NCBI GenBank assembly: GCA_023406985.1
Contig: JAEXTK010000095.1
Coordinates: 1 to 8,945, forward strand
DNA from: Spirochaetota bacterium
GTDB lineage: Bacteria > Spirochaetota > Spirochaetia > Treponematales > Breznakiellaceae
Length of the DNA: 8,945 nucleotides
Reading direction: 5' to 3'
The position numbers and the translations under genes are program-made. The notes beneath the pieces were generated by a model. The model had not been told where the DNA came from and made no database searches. It saw only the letters and a program-made list of their open reading frames with translations. Of the stretch, positions 1 through 6,222 are shown in pieces. How positions within the stretch are numbered: position 1 is the stretch's first letter; every line of letters starts with the position of its first letter.

Positions 1-1246
1 GGACAAGGCCATCGACGTGATCGACGAGGCCGGCGCCTTCGTGCGCATCCAGGCCTTCAAGCGGGACGGGGAGACCGATCCGCTCGCGCACCCCGAGGCC
101 GCCGAGGCCCTCGCCGAGGCGGGCGCCGCCGCGGCCGCGGCGGAAGCCGCCGACGCCGCGCTGAGCGGCCGCCGGAAGCCCTTCGAGGACCACGAGGAAG
201 CGGCCGCCGCGGCAGCGGATGCGGCCGAAGAGGAAGACTCGGTCGAGGTCATCGATATCGGCGTTCCCCAGATAGAGACCGTCGTCGCGCGCATCGCGCG
301 CATACCCGAGCGCTCGGTGGGCGAGAGCGAGAAGGACAAGCTCAAGAACCTGGAGACCCGGCTGCGGGAGCGCATCTTCGGCCAGGACGCGGCCATCACG
401 GCCATCGTCTCGGCCGTCAAGCGGTCCAGGGCGGGCTTCCGCGCACCGACCAAACCGATCGCGAATTTCCTCTTCGTCGGTCCGACGGGCGTCGGCAAGA
501 CGGAGCTCGCGCGCCAGCTCTCGGAGCTCATGGGCATCGCCATGCACCGCTTCGACATGAGCGAGTACCAGGAGAAGCACACGGTGAGCCGCCTCATCGG
601 CTCGCCGCCGGGCTACGTGGGTTACGAGGAGGGCGGCCTCCTCACCGACGCGGTCCGCAAGCAGCCCCACGCCGTGGTGCTCCTGGACGAGATCGAGAAG
701 GCGCATCCGGACATCTACAACGTCCTCCTCCAGATCATGGACTACGCCACCTTGACGGACAACAACGGTCGCAAGGCCGATTTCCGGAACGTCGTGTTCG
801 TCATGACGAGCAACGCGGGCGCGCGGGATATCGGCAAGAGCCTCATCGGCTTCGGCGACCGCGTGGTGGACGAGGTGGCGGTGGACGACGCGGTGGAAAA
901 GGCGTTCACGCCGGAATTCCGCAACCGCCTGGACGCCGTGGTGCGCTTCGGCCACTTGGCCCCCTCCACGGTGGAAGCGATCGTGCGCAAGGAACTGGAC
1001 GCCTTCAAGGCCCAGCTCGCGGAGAAGAAGGTGACCCTGGAGGTGACCGCCGCCTGCGTTTCGCGGCTCGCCGAGGAAGGCTACAGCCGCGAATTCGGCG
1101 CCCGCAACGTGGCCCGGCTCGTGGAGGACAAGGTGAAGGCCTTCTTCGTGGACGAGGTCCTCTTCGGGCGCCTTTCCGAGGGCGGGGCGGCGACGGCCGA
1201 CTGGGTGGACGGTTCGTACCGCATCACCGTGGCGGACCGGACGTAA
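1..1246 (+). CDS. clpA: ATP-dependent Clp protease ATP-binding subunit ClpA, C-terminal part (5' truncated by window)
   Basis: Hexameric AAA+ unfoldase that feeds substrates, including N-degron proteins delivered by ClpS, into the ClpP peptidase in the cytoplasm. The frame is open from position 2, and its first residues (DKAIDVIDEAGA) are the conserved end of the first ATPase domain, so the true start lies upstream; the GTG at 17 is an internal valine codon. Counting that codon as residue 1, the second ATPase domain has Walker A GPTGVGKT at 155-162, pore loop GYVG at 199-202, Walker B LLDE at 222-225, the ClpP-docking tripeptide IGF at 277-279, an arginine finger in FRNR (301-304) and sensor-2 GAR at 361-363. 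The IGF loop and close similarity to E. coli ClpA over this domain separate it from ClpB. Residues 15-80 form an Ala/Glu-rich linker much longer than in E. coli. The stop abuts the aat start. Identity is very secure. Confidence 0.97.
   Translation, partial: DKAIDVIDEAGAFVRIQAFKRDGETDPLAHPEAAEALAEAGAAAAAAEAADAALSGRRKPFEDHEEAAAAAADAAEEEDSVEVIDIGVPQIETVVARIARIPERSVGESEKDKLKNLETRLRERIFGQDAAITAIVSAVKRSRAGFRAPTKPIANFLFVGPTGVGKTELARQLSELMGIAMHRFDMSEYQEKHTVSRLIGSPPGYVGYEEGGLLTDAVRKQPHAVVLLDEIEKAHPDIYNVLLQIMDYATLTDNNGRKADFRNVVFVMTSNAGARDIGKSLIGFGDRVVDEVAVDDAVEKAFTPEFRNRLDAVVRFGHLAPSTVEAIVRKELDAFKAQLAEKKVTLEVTAACVSRLAEEGYSREFGARNVARLVEDKVKAFFVDEVLFGRLSEGGAATADWVDGSYRITVADRT
59..256 (+). other. Low-complexity Ala/Glu-rich linker insertion inside clpA
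   Basis: This stretch encodes residues 15-80 of the visible ClpA part, between the end of the first ATPase domain and the start of the second. It is dominated by Ala, Glu and Asp and contains two runs of six alanines, one on each side of a short basic patch (GRRKP). From the conserved DEAGA motif to the conserved VARIARI motif there are 82 residues, against about 22 in E. coli ClpA as I remember it. The reading frame stays intact, and both flanks match ClpA well. It is probably a flexible or helical inter-domain extension. Confidence 0.8.
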
Positions 1247-2083
1247 GTGGACGGGAGCGAAGCGGATCAACGGCGACGCCGGTCCGCTCCCGGGGTGCCC
1301 CCCGCGGGGCCCGATCCCGATTTTCCCTACCTCGGCGAACGGGACCGGTTCCGGTTCCCCGATCCCGAGCGTTCCCGCGAAGGCCTCGTGGGCGTCGGCG
1401 GGAACCTATCCCCGGGGATGCTCCTTTCCGCCTACGAGCAGGGCATCTTCCCCTGGTTCGCCGAGGGCGATCCGATCCTCTGGCATTCGCCCGACCCGCG
1501 CTTCGTCATCTTTCCCGCCGACCTTCACGTTTCGCAGTCGATGCGGAAGGTCCTCAAGAAAGGGCTCTTCGAGATCTCCTTCGACCGGGATTTTCCCTCG
1601 GTGATCCGCGGCTGCGCGGCCAAGGAACGGCCGGGGCAGGACGGGACCTGGATCACCGGCGATATGGCGGACGCCTACATCGCCCTCCACGAACTCGGCT
1701 GGGCCCATTCCGCGGAAGCCTGGAGCGACGGCCGGCTGGTCGGCGGGTGCTACGGGCTCAGGCTCGGCGCGGCCTTTTTCGGCGAATCGATGTTCGCCCT
1801 GGAGCCGAACGCGTCCAAGGCCGCGTTCCTCACGCTCGCCCGCGTCCTCTTCGGCGACGGCGTGCGGTTCATCGATTGCCAGCTCCCGACGCAACACCTC
1901 GGCAGCCTCGGGGCGCGGACCATCCCCCGTTCCGCGTTCCGCGCTTTCCTCGCGGAAGCGCTCCGCTTCGGCGGGACCGATAGGGCCGAGGGCGCGGACC
2001 GCGTTCCGGACGCTGAACGCGACGAGGCCGACCGGAGGGGTAACTGGGGGGCGCGGTACCCGGCTTACGGCACGAAGCGGTAG
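1247..2083 (+). CDS. aat: Leucyl/phenylalanyl-tRNA--protein transferase
   Basis: Cytoplasmic enzyme that moves Leu or Phe from aminoacyl-tRNA to the N-terminal Arg or Lys of proteins, creating the primary N-degron read by ClpS-ClpAP. Family hallmarks are in order: VGVGGNLSPGMLLSAYEQGIFPWF (48-71, GIFPWF at 66-71), WHSPDPR (79-85), DGTWIT (132-137), FGESMF (178-183) and FIDCQ (208-212). Glu180, Asp210 and Gln212 align with the E. coli active-site residues Glu156, Asp186 and Gln188. The chosen GTG immediately follows the clpA TAA, which suggests coupled translation. No clear Shine-Dalgarno sequence is visible, and an in-frame GTG at 1295 is an alternative; the conserved core begins after either. 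At 278 aa it exceeds E. coli Aat (about 234) through an N-terminal extension of about 25 residues and a charged C-terminal tail (about 243-278) that runs into the opposing regulator gene. Confidence 0.96.
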   Translation: MDGSEADQRRRRSAPGVPPAGPDPDFPYLGERDRFRFPDPERSREGLVGVGGNLSPGMLLSAYEQGIFPWFAEGDPILWHSPDPRFVIFPADLHVSQSMRKVLKKGLFEISFDRDFPSVIRGCAAKERPGQDGTWITGDMADAYIALHELGWAHSAEAWSDGRLVGGCYGLRLGAAFFGESMFALEPNASKAAFLTLARVLFGDGVRFIDCQLPTQHLGSLGARTIPRSAFRAFLAEALRFGGTDRAEGADRVPDAERDEADRRGNWGARYPAYGTKR

Positions 2084-2805
2084 CCGAGGCCGCGCACCGT
2101 GGCGATGTGCCGCGGGATGGGATCGGTGTCGCCGATCTTCTTGCGGAGCCAGGCGACGTGGACGTCCACCGTGCGAGTTTCCGTTTCGTCGCCGTAGCCC
2201 CATACCGCCTCCAGGAGGCGTCCCCGCGAGATGATCTCGTTCGGGTGCTCGGAGAGATAGGCCAAGAGCTTGTATTCCAGGCTGGAGAGCGCGTGTTTCT
2301 TGCCGTCGCGGAGTACGACGCCCTCGGCGAAATCGGCGACGAATCCGCCGAAATCGACGCGGCCGCGCGCGACCGCGCGGTCCCAGGAATTGGTTCCGTC
2401 CGAGCATTCGGCGTTGATTTCGCCGGCCGCCGGGATGGTCCTCCGCAGCAGGGCTTCAAGCCGCGCGAAGAGCTCCGACATGTCGAAGGGCTTGCAGATA
2501 TAGTCGTCCGCTCCCAGCTTGAGGCCGAGCACGCGATCGATCACCTGGCTGCGGGCGGTGAGCATGATGATCGGCGTCCGGATCCGCGCGGCCCGTAGAT
2601 CGCGGCAGATATCGAATCCGCTCTTGCCGGGCAGCATCACGTCCAGGACGATGGCGCCGTACTTGCCGGACCGGGCCAGACGGAACCCCTCCGTCCCGTC
2701 GGCGGTGGATTCGCACCGGTAACCTTCGGCCTCCAGGCGGTCGGTGAGCGTCATGACGAGGCCCGGTTCGTCTTCGATCAACAATATGGATACGGTTTCA
2801 GGCAT
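2065..2805 (-). CDS. OmpR/PhoB-family two-component response regulator
   Basis: Transcription factor activated by phosphorylation from the histidine kinase encoded just upstream. The receiver domain (about 4-120) has the acidic pair Glu11/Asp12, phospho-acceptor Asp55 in VLDVMLPG, Thr83 in MLTAR and Lys105 in CKPFD. After a linker of about 30 residues, a winged-helix DNA-binding domain (about 148-246) shows SSLEYKLLAYL, SRGRLLEAVWG, the recognition-helix stretch RTVDVHVAWLRKKI and the terminal wing TVRGLGYRFVP. The 246-aa length is typical. The ATG at 2805 is preceded by a strong GGAGGT and lies inside the 3' end of the kinase gene (8-nt overlap), so the two are probably translationally coupled. 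Its last 19 nt overlap the end of aat on the other strand. The regulated genes cannot be read from the sequence; autoregulation of the operon is common in this family. Confidence 0.96.
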   Translation of the reverse strand: MPETVSILLIEDEPGLVMTLTDRLEAEGYRCESTADGTEGFRLARSGKYGAIVLDVMLPGKSGFDICRDLRAARIRTPIIMLTARSQVIDRVLGLKLGADDYICKPFDMSELFARLEALLRRTIPAAGEINAECSDGTNSWDRAVARGRVDFGGFVADFAEGVVLRDGKKHALSSLEYKLLAYLSEHPNEIISRGRLLEAVWGYGDETETRTVDVHVAWLRKKIGDTDPIPRHIATVRGLGYRFVP

Positions 2806-4447
2806 TGCGGACCTCCAAAGGTATTCGGACGACGAAAGTCGAACCGATCTCGCCTGAATCTTCCAGGCGTATCGAACCGCCGTGCGCTTCCGCGACGCGG
2901 CGTACGAGCACGAGCCCTATGCCGCTGCCCGGCACTTGGGTCCGTTTGGCGTTGCTCCCGCGATAGAAGGCCTCAAAGACGAGCTTCCTCTCGCGTCGGG
3001 CGATGCCCGGCCCACGATCCGCGACCGAAATGACCGCCCATTCTCCCTTTATCGGAGCATCCTTTTCGTTGCGTTCAACGCGGACATCGATGCCTAAGTA
3101 TAACCCCTCGCGCGCGTGTTTGAGCGCGTTGGAGACGAGATTTCCGAGCGCGAACTCCAGGGCGACCGTGTCGCCCCGCACCATGACCGGATCTTCGGGA
3201 AGCGACAGATCCACTTCGAAGCGGGCGTCCTCCAGTTCGGCGCGGAAGCCGTTCACGATGCGGGTCGCCAACGGACGCAGGTCGACGCTCTCGAAGTTCA
3301 GATGGCTGCCTTCGCCGACCCGCGCGTACGCGAGGAGCCGATCGATCATCTCGGCCAGGCGGCCGCTCTCTCGTTTGATCGCGCCGCCGTACTTTACGGT
3401 ACGCTCCGGGTCCCGGACAACCCCGTCCGCGAGATTGTCCGCCGCGGCGCGGATGACGGCGATGGGCGTCTTGAGTTCATGGGTGATGGAGGCGATGAAT
3501 TCGTTCTGCCGCTCCGCGAAATCCTGTTGGCGGCGGACGCCGACGGCGAGGATGACGAAGGCGCCGGCGAGGAGGAGGGAGAGTCCCAGCACGAGGGCCT
3601 CGTTCTTAAGGCTTTCCGCGCGAACGACCGCCGCCAGGGAGCCCGAACGGTGAACCGCTTCGAGCATCCAGACCGGATGGTCTTCGGGCGGCGGTGCCTC
3701 CGCGAAGAGGTCGAGCCGCTCCTTCCCGCTCAACGGAAAACGGAGATCGGGCTGGGCGAACAGAGCGGCGGTCTGGATCCCGGGCGTCGCATAGAGCGTC
3801 TTGCCGGTATCCAGGTCTATGATGCGGAAGAAGTACTCGGTTTTCGCGCGGAAGAACCGATCGGCGAGCCGCGGTATGAGGTGCTGCGCCACCGCCGCGC
3901 GGTCGATGCGGATGAAGAACACGATGGGGCGTCGCGGATCCAACGGCAGGATGATGTCGTCTATTTCCGGAGGGGGAAGCGCGAGTCTCCCGTAATGCCG
4001 CCCGCGCTCGTGGACCTTCTGCTCCAGCTCGGCGGCGAGCGCCGGGGTGCGGTCCGGAACGAATCTCTCTCCGTCCCAGGTGCTCACGGCCAAGGACGAG
4101 TCGCGCCGGCCAAGATCCACGATGTGGAAACCGGCGACGATGGAAGTGTCCATGGCATAGACTTTCCAGGTCCGCCACCGGCGGCTGAAGTCGTCCCACG
4201 CTCCGTGGGTGACGATCTCTTCGGCGTTGGCCTCGTCCATGCCGAATACGGCGGGCAACACCAGAAACTCGTCGCGTATCGCTTGGGAGAGTTCCTCCGC
4301 CGTCTCGGCCAGGTCCTGGGTCAGCCGCGCGCGCTGGCGCTCTCCCATGTCCGCGATCCACTTCAATTGGTAGACGGCGAGCGCGATGAGCAGCATGATG
4401 AACACCGCGGCGATGGCGGACGCCCAATAGCGGGTGACGGATTTCAC
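2798..4447 (-). CDS. Membrane-bound sensor histidine kinase with large extracytoplasmic sensor region
   Basis: Two-component sensor that autophosphorylates on His and passes phosphate to the adjacent regulator. A membrane segment (about 8-28, rich in A/I/L/V) anchors the start, and a second one (about 284-304) closes an extracytoplasmic region of about 255 residues that I cannot assign to a known sensor domain; its second half, with FFRIIDLDTGKTLYATPG, is PAS- or Cache-like in style. The kinase core follows: phospho-acceptor His323 in SITHELKTP, N-box NLVSNALKHA (436-445), G1 box DRGPGI (477-482), F-box FEAFYRG (491-497) and G2 box GSGIGLVL (507-514). Only about 15 residues separate the second membrane segment from the HisKA domain, so a HAMP domain appears absent. 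The start is GTG and no upstream in-frame start remains before a stop; no clear Shine-Dalgarno sequence is seen. It is 74 nt downstream of the amidotransferase and overlaps the regulator by 8 nt. Confidence 0.95.
   Translation of the reverse strand: MKSVTRYWASAIAAVFIMLLIALAVYQLKWIADMGERQRARLTQDLAETAEELSQAIRDEFLVLPAVFGMDEANAEEIVTHGAWDDFSRRWRTWKVYAMDTSIVAGFHIVDLGRRDSSLAVSTWDGERFVPDRTPALAAELEQKVHERGRHYGRLALPPPEIDDIILPLDPRRPIVFFIRIDRAAVAQHLIPRLADRFFRAKTEYFFRIIDLDTGKTLYATPGIQTAALFAQPDLRFPLSGKERLDLFAEAPPPEDHPVWMLEAVHRSGSLAAVVRAESLKNEALVLGLSLLLAGAFVILAVGVRRQQDFAERQNEFIASITHELKTPIAVIRAAADNLADGVVRDPERTVKYGGAIKRESGRLAEMIDRLLAYARVGEGSHLNFESVDLRPLATRIVNGFRAELEDARFEVDLSLPEDPVMVRGDTVALEFALGNLVSNALKHAREGLYLGIDVRVERNEKDAPIKGEWAVISVADRGPGIARRERKLVFEAFYRGSNAKRTQVPGSGIGLVLVRRVAEAHGGSIRLEDSGEIGSTFVVRIPLEVRNA
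2811..2816 (-). promoter_or_regulatory. Ribosome binding site of the response regulator
   Basis: GGAGGT on the minus strand lies 5 nt before the ATG at 2805. It sits inside the last codons of the histidine kinase gene. This fixes the regulator start and allows its translation independently of, or coupled to, the kinase. Confidence 0.85.
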
Positions 4448-4521
4448 GGGAAAGATTCTAGCGCATGCCCCTTCGGGGAGTCGCCTCCGTCAAAGGTCGG
4501 CCAGGACGTATTTTACATGTT
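4448..4521 (-). other. Intergenic gap between amidotransferase and histidine kinase
   Basis: This 74-nt gap holds a small hairpin (CCCC-TTC-GGGG, 4468-4478) and, at its upstream edge, a short AT-rich patch reaching into the amidotransferase stop codon. On the minus strand the patch reads TGTAAAACATGTAAAATACG, and TAAAAT could be a -10 box for a kinase-regulator transcript, but the hexamer 17 nt upstream (TCGCCG) is a poor -35. No U-rich terminator follows the hairpin. Read-through from the amidotransferase into the kinase therefore seems likely, possibly with a weak internal promoter. Confidence 0.3.
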
Positions 4522-4526
4522 TTACA
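4511..4526 (-). repeat. Short direct repeat TGTAAAA-CA-TGTAAAA
   Basis: Two exact copies of TGTAAAA (minus strand) are separated by 2 nt, so they repeat every 9 nt, in an otherwise very GC-rich region. The first copy includes the TAA stop of the amidotransferase gene. It lies about 65 nt before the kinase start. It could be part of a promoter or a protein binding site, or chance in a small AT-rich patch. Confidence 0.35.
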
Positions 4527-5247
4527 CACCATCGGCGAATAGCGCGCCGAGGAGGCCGTCGAGGACGCGGGACGCGCGTTCTCCCTCCCGGCTGCGGAGC
4601 GCGAGCATGGTCGCCGGGGACTGGACCCAGGAACCGCCTTCCGCGAGTTCCGCCGCTCCCTCCGCGAGGTAACGCTCGAGGGTGGGTTCGTCCAGCTCCA
4701 GGTGGAACTGCAATCCGACGACCGGGTAGCCGCGCAGGACGAACCCCTGTTCGATGCAGGCCTCGGAAGAAAAGAGCCGATCGCAGCCGGGCGGCAGTTG
4801 GAAGGCGTCGCCGTGCCAGTGGGCCACGCCGAACGGGGCCCCGCCTTCCAGGCCCGGAAAGAGCGGGTGGCCGACGAACGCGGGGCGCACCGGGAACCAC
4901 CCGATCTCCTTGTAGCCCATGGGCGCCACGCGGGCGCCGAGGGCGCGGGCGATGAGCTGCGCGCCGAGGCAGACGCCGAGCACCGGTATGCGGTCGGCTA
5001 TGGCGCGCCGGATGAGTTCCTTCTCTTCGGCGAGCCAGGGATAGGTTTCTTCCTCGTCCACGTTCATGGCGCCCCCCATGACGATGAGGAAGTCGAAGCT
5101 GCCCGCCGCGGGTAGGGGGTCTCCGGCCCAGAGGGCGGTCTCTTCGATGAGGAACCCCCGGGCTTCCAGGTAGGGGCGGATGAGCCCCAGCCGTTCATGC
5201 TCGATATGTATCAGGGCGCGAAGGCGCCTCGGTTCGCTCGTTCCCAT
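4522..5247 (-). CDS. Class I glutamine amidotransferase (GMP synthase-like, GATase1)
   Basis: Cytoplasmic glutaminase-fold protein of the type that hydrolyses glutamine and passes ammonia to a substrate or partner; the acceptor here is unknown. The triad is complete: Cys93 in the nucleophile elbow GVCLGAQL (91-98), His182 and Glu184 in QFHLE (180-184). Other family marks are VMGGAMNVDEE (57-67, oxyanion strand), IGWFPV (115-120) and HWHGD (143-147). The frame is open to an ATG at 5325, but I chose the ATG at 5247 (241 aa) because GGAGGAA stands 6 nt upstream of it and the extra N-terminal residues are basic and unconserved-looking; a promoter-like pair sits just before. It resembles stand-alone 'type 1 glutamine amidotransferases' annotated as GuaA-like, not a real GMP synthase because the ATP-pyrophosphatase domain is missing. 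It is first in a probable operon with the kinase and regulator. Confidence 0.92.
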   Translation of the reverse strand: MGTSEPRRLRALIHIEHERLGLIRPYLEARGFLIEETALWAGDPLPAAGSFDFLIVMGGAMNVDEEETYPWLAEEKELIRRAIADRIPVLGVCLGAQLIARALGARVAPMGYKEIGWFPVRPAFVGHPLFPGLEGGAPFGVAHWHGDAFQLPPGCDRLFSSEACIEQGFVLRGYPVVGLQFHLELDEPTLERYLAEGAAELAEGGSWVQSPATMLALRSREGERASRVLDGLLGALFADGV

Positions 5248-5251
5248 GTCG

Positions 5252-5258
5252 TTCCTCC
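5252..5258 (-). promoter_or_regulatory. Ribosome binding site deciding the amidotransferase start
   Basis: GGAGGAA on the minus strand, its GGAGG core 6 nt before the ATG at 5247. It is the only strong Shine-Dalgarno near the candidate starts, and it argues against the longer frame beginning at 5325. Confidence 0.8.
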
Positions 5259-5274
5259 GTTCGCGTACTCCGGA

Positions 5275-5303
5275 AACATAGCGGCGGCGATCGCCGGGAT
5301 CAA
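5275..5303 (-). promoter_or_regulatory. Candidate sigma-70 promoter of the amidotransferase-kinase-regulator operon
   Basis: On the minus strand TTGATC (5303-5298) and TATGTT (5280-5275) are separated by exactly 17 nt. Each hexamer matches 4 of 6 consensus positions. The expected transcript start near 5268 would give a 5' leader of about 20 nt that contains the GGAGG ribosome binding site. The spacing and position are right, but the match is moderate. Confidence 0.45.
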
Positions 5304-5338
5304 TCCGCGCGCCGCATTTTCGCACCCTGCCCGCCCGC

Positions 5339-5380
5339 GGAGGCCGCCTCGGGGAGGCCGCCCCGCGGAGGCGGCCCCTC
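5339..5380 (+). repeat. Three imperfect 14-bp tandem repeats in the divergent intergenic region
   Basis: Units start at 5339, 5353 and 5367. The first ten bases are GGAGGCCGCC, GGAGGCCGCC and GGAGGCGGCC; the last four vary. The third unit also forms a strong hairpin, CGGAGG (5366-5371) against CCTCCG (5377-5382) with a 5-nt loop, and a 9-bp inverted repeat links 5342-5350 with 5368-5376. The block lies between the amidotransferase promoter and the glycosylase gene, about 65-105 bp before the latter. Apart from this and the promoter, the 197-bp region (5248-5444) holds nothing I can identify; TTGACC at 5407-5412 has no matching -10. Confidence 0.6.
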
Positions 5381-5444
5381 CGGAGATCGCTTCGCCGCGG
5401 CCCTCCTTGACCAAGGCGCCGGTTCCCGTGGAGACTCGGCGATC

Positions 5445-6158
5445 ATGCAGGCACCCGTATCCGCCGTCGCGGCCATCTTGGAGAACCGGTACGGCGCCTA
5501 TCCCGACGAGAGCGGCGGACCGGTCCTGGACCAGCTTATCTGGTTCCTCCTCAGCACGCGGACTACCGTGGAGAACTGCGACGCGGCGTACGCGGCTCTG
5601 CGCGAGCGATACCCCGACTGGGATGCCGCGGCGCTCGCGGCGGAGCGCGAGGGCGAGGCGGTCTTCTACGCGCCGCTCAGGCCCGCCGGATTGTACCGGA
5701 GCCGTTCCCGGAACCTCGTCGCGATCTTCGCCGCCCTCCGCGATCGCTTCGGGCGCGCCTCGCTGGAGGCCCTCCGCGGCATGGACGACCGGGAGTGCGA
5801 GCGTTTCCTCCTCTCGCTCCCCGGGGTCGGCCTCAAAGTGGCGCGCTGCGTCTCCTCCTTCGGCCTCGGCCATCGCACCTTCGCCGTGGACACCCATATC
5901 TGGCGCGTGGCGAGGCGCCTCGGGTGGCACGAGGGGACGGGAGCCGCGCCGACGCGGGGCGGGGCGGATTCCCTCCAGGCGCTCGTGTTTCGCGACTTGG
6001 ACCCGCGCTCCGCCGTCTCGCTCCACGTCAACCTCATCCGTTTCGGCCGGGAATTCTGCCCCGCGGGCGTCCCCGGCTGCGCCGCCTGTCCCCTCGCGGA
6101 GCTCTGTCCCTCCGCCGCGGCGCCGGCCCGCCGCCCGGACGCGGAATCTTCGCGTTGA
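5445..6158 (+). CDS. Endonuclease III-family DNA glycosylase/AP lyase with [4Fe-4S] cluster
   Basis: Base excision repair enzyme of the HhH-GPD superfamily, expected to remove oxidised pyrimidines and cut at abasic sites on DNA. The helix-hairpin-helix is LPGVGLKVARC (125-135), with Lys131 at the Schiff-base lysine position (E. coli Lys120) and Asp149 in AVDTHIWRV at the catalytic aspartate position (Asp138). Four cysteines, 205, 212, 215 and 221, have the classical C-X6-C-X2-C-X5-C iron-sulfur spacing. The damage-probing position that is Gln in E. coli (LSAQAT) is Arg39 here (LLSTRTT). The inserting loop GLY (82-84) is kept. The length (237 aa) is a little above E. coli Nth (211), partly from a region around 163-177 and a Pro/Ala-rich tail. 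The ATG at 5445 has only a distant GGAG, 11 nt upstream. It may be a sister subfamily of Nth instead of the strict ortholog. Confidence 0.92.
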   Translation: MQAPVSAVAAILENRYGAYPDESGGPVLDQLIWFLLSTRTTVENCDAAYAALRERYPDWDAAALAAEREGEAVFYAPLRPAGLYRSRSRNLVAIFAALRDRFGRASLEALRGMDDRECERFLLSLPGVGLKVARCVSSFGLGHRTFAVDTHIWRVARRLGWHEGTGAAPTRGGADSLQALVFRDLDPRSAVSLHVNLIRFGREFCPAGVPGCAACPLAELCPSAAAPARRPDAESSR

Positions 6159-6173
6159 TCGATTACCGCCCCC

Positions 6174-6202
6174 GTGACGAAGTCCCGGTGAATCGTTATA
6201 TT
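6174..6202 (+). promoter_or_regulatory. Candidate sigma-70 promoter of the flavodiiron protein gene
   Basis: GTGACG (6174-6179, 4 of 6 matches to TTGACA) and TATATT (6197-6202, 5 of 6 to TATAAT) are 17 nt apart. The stretch 6191-6223 is strikingly AT-rich compared with the rest of the window, as expected for a real promoter in a GC-rich genome. Transcription would begin near 6209, leaving a short leader of about 14 nt with the ribosome binding site close to its 5' end. Confidence 0.5.
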
Positions 6203-6210
6203 TATTACTA

Positions 6211-6216
6211 AAGAGG
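6211..6216 (+). promoter_or_regulatory. Ribosome binding site of the flavodiiron protein gene
   Basis: AAGAGG (continuing as GAGGT) ends 6 nt before the ATG at 6223. It supports that start and efficient translation. Confidence 0.7.
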
Positions 6217-6222
6217 TATAGA

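Noticed and set aside
3116..4672. A 518-codon open frame on the + strand opposite the histidine kinase.
   Set aside because: It is antisense to a gene with complete kinase motifs, has no domain or signal that I recognise, and long stop-free antisense frames are usual in very GC-rich DNA.
5248..5325. An N-terminal extension of the amidotransferase starting at the ATG at 5325.
   Set aside because: The extension is basic and not family-like, it would place the promoter-like pair inside the gene, and the ATG at 5247 has the strong ribosome binding site.
6155..6160. TTGATC at the end of the glycosylase gene as a -35 box for fprA.
   Set aside because: At 17 nt spacing the next hexamer is CGAAGT, which is not a -10; the GTGACG/TATATT pair fits better.
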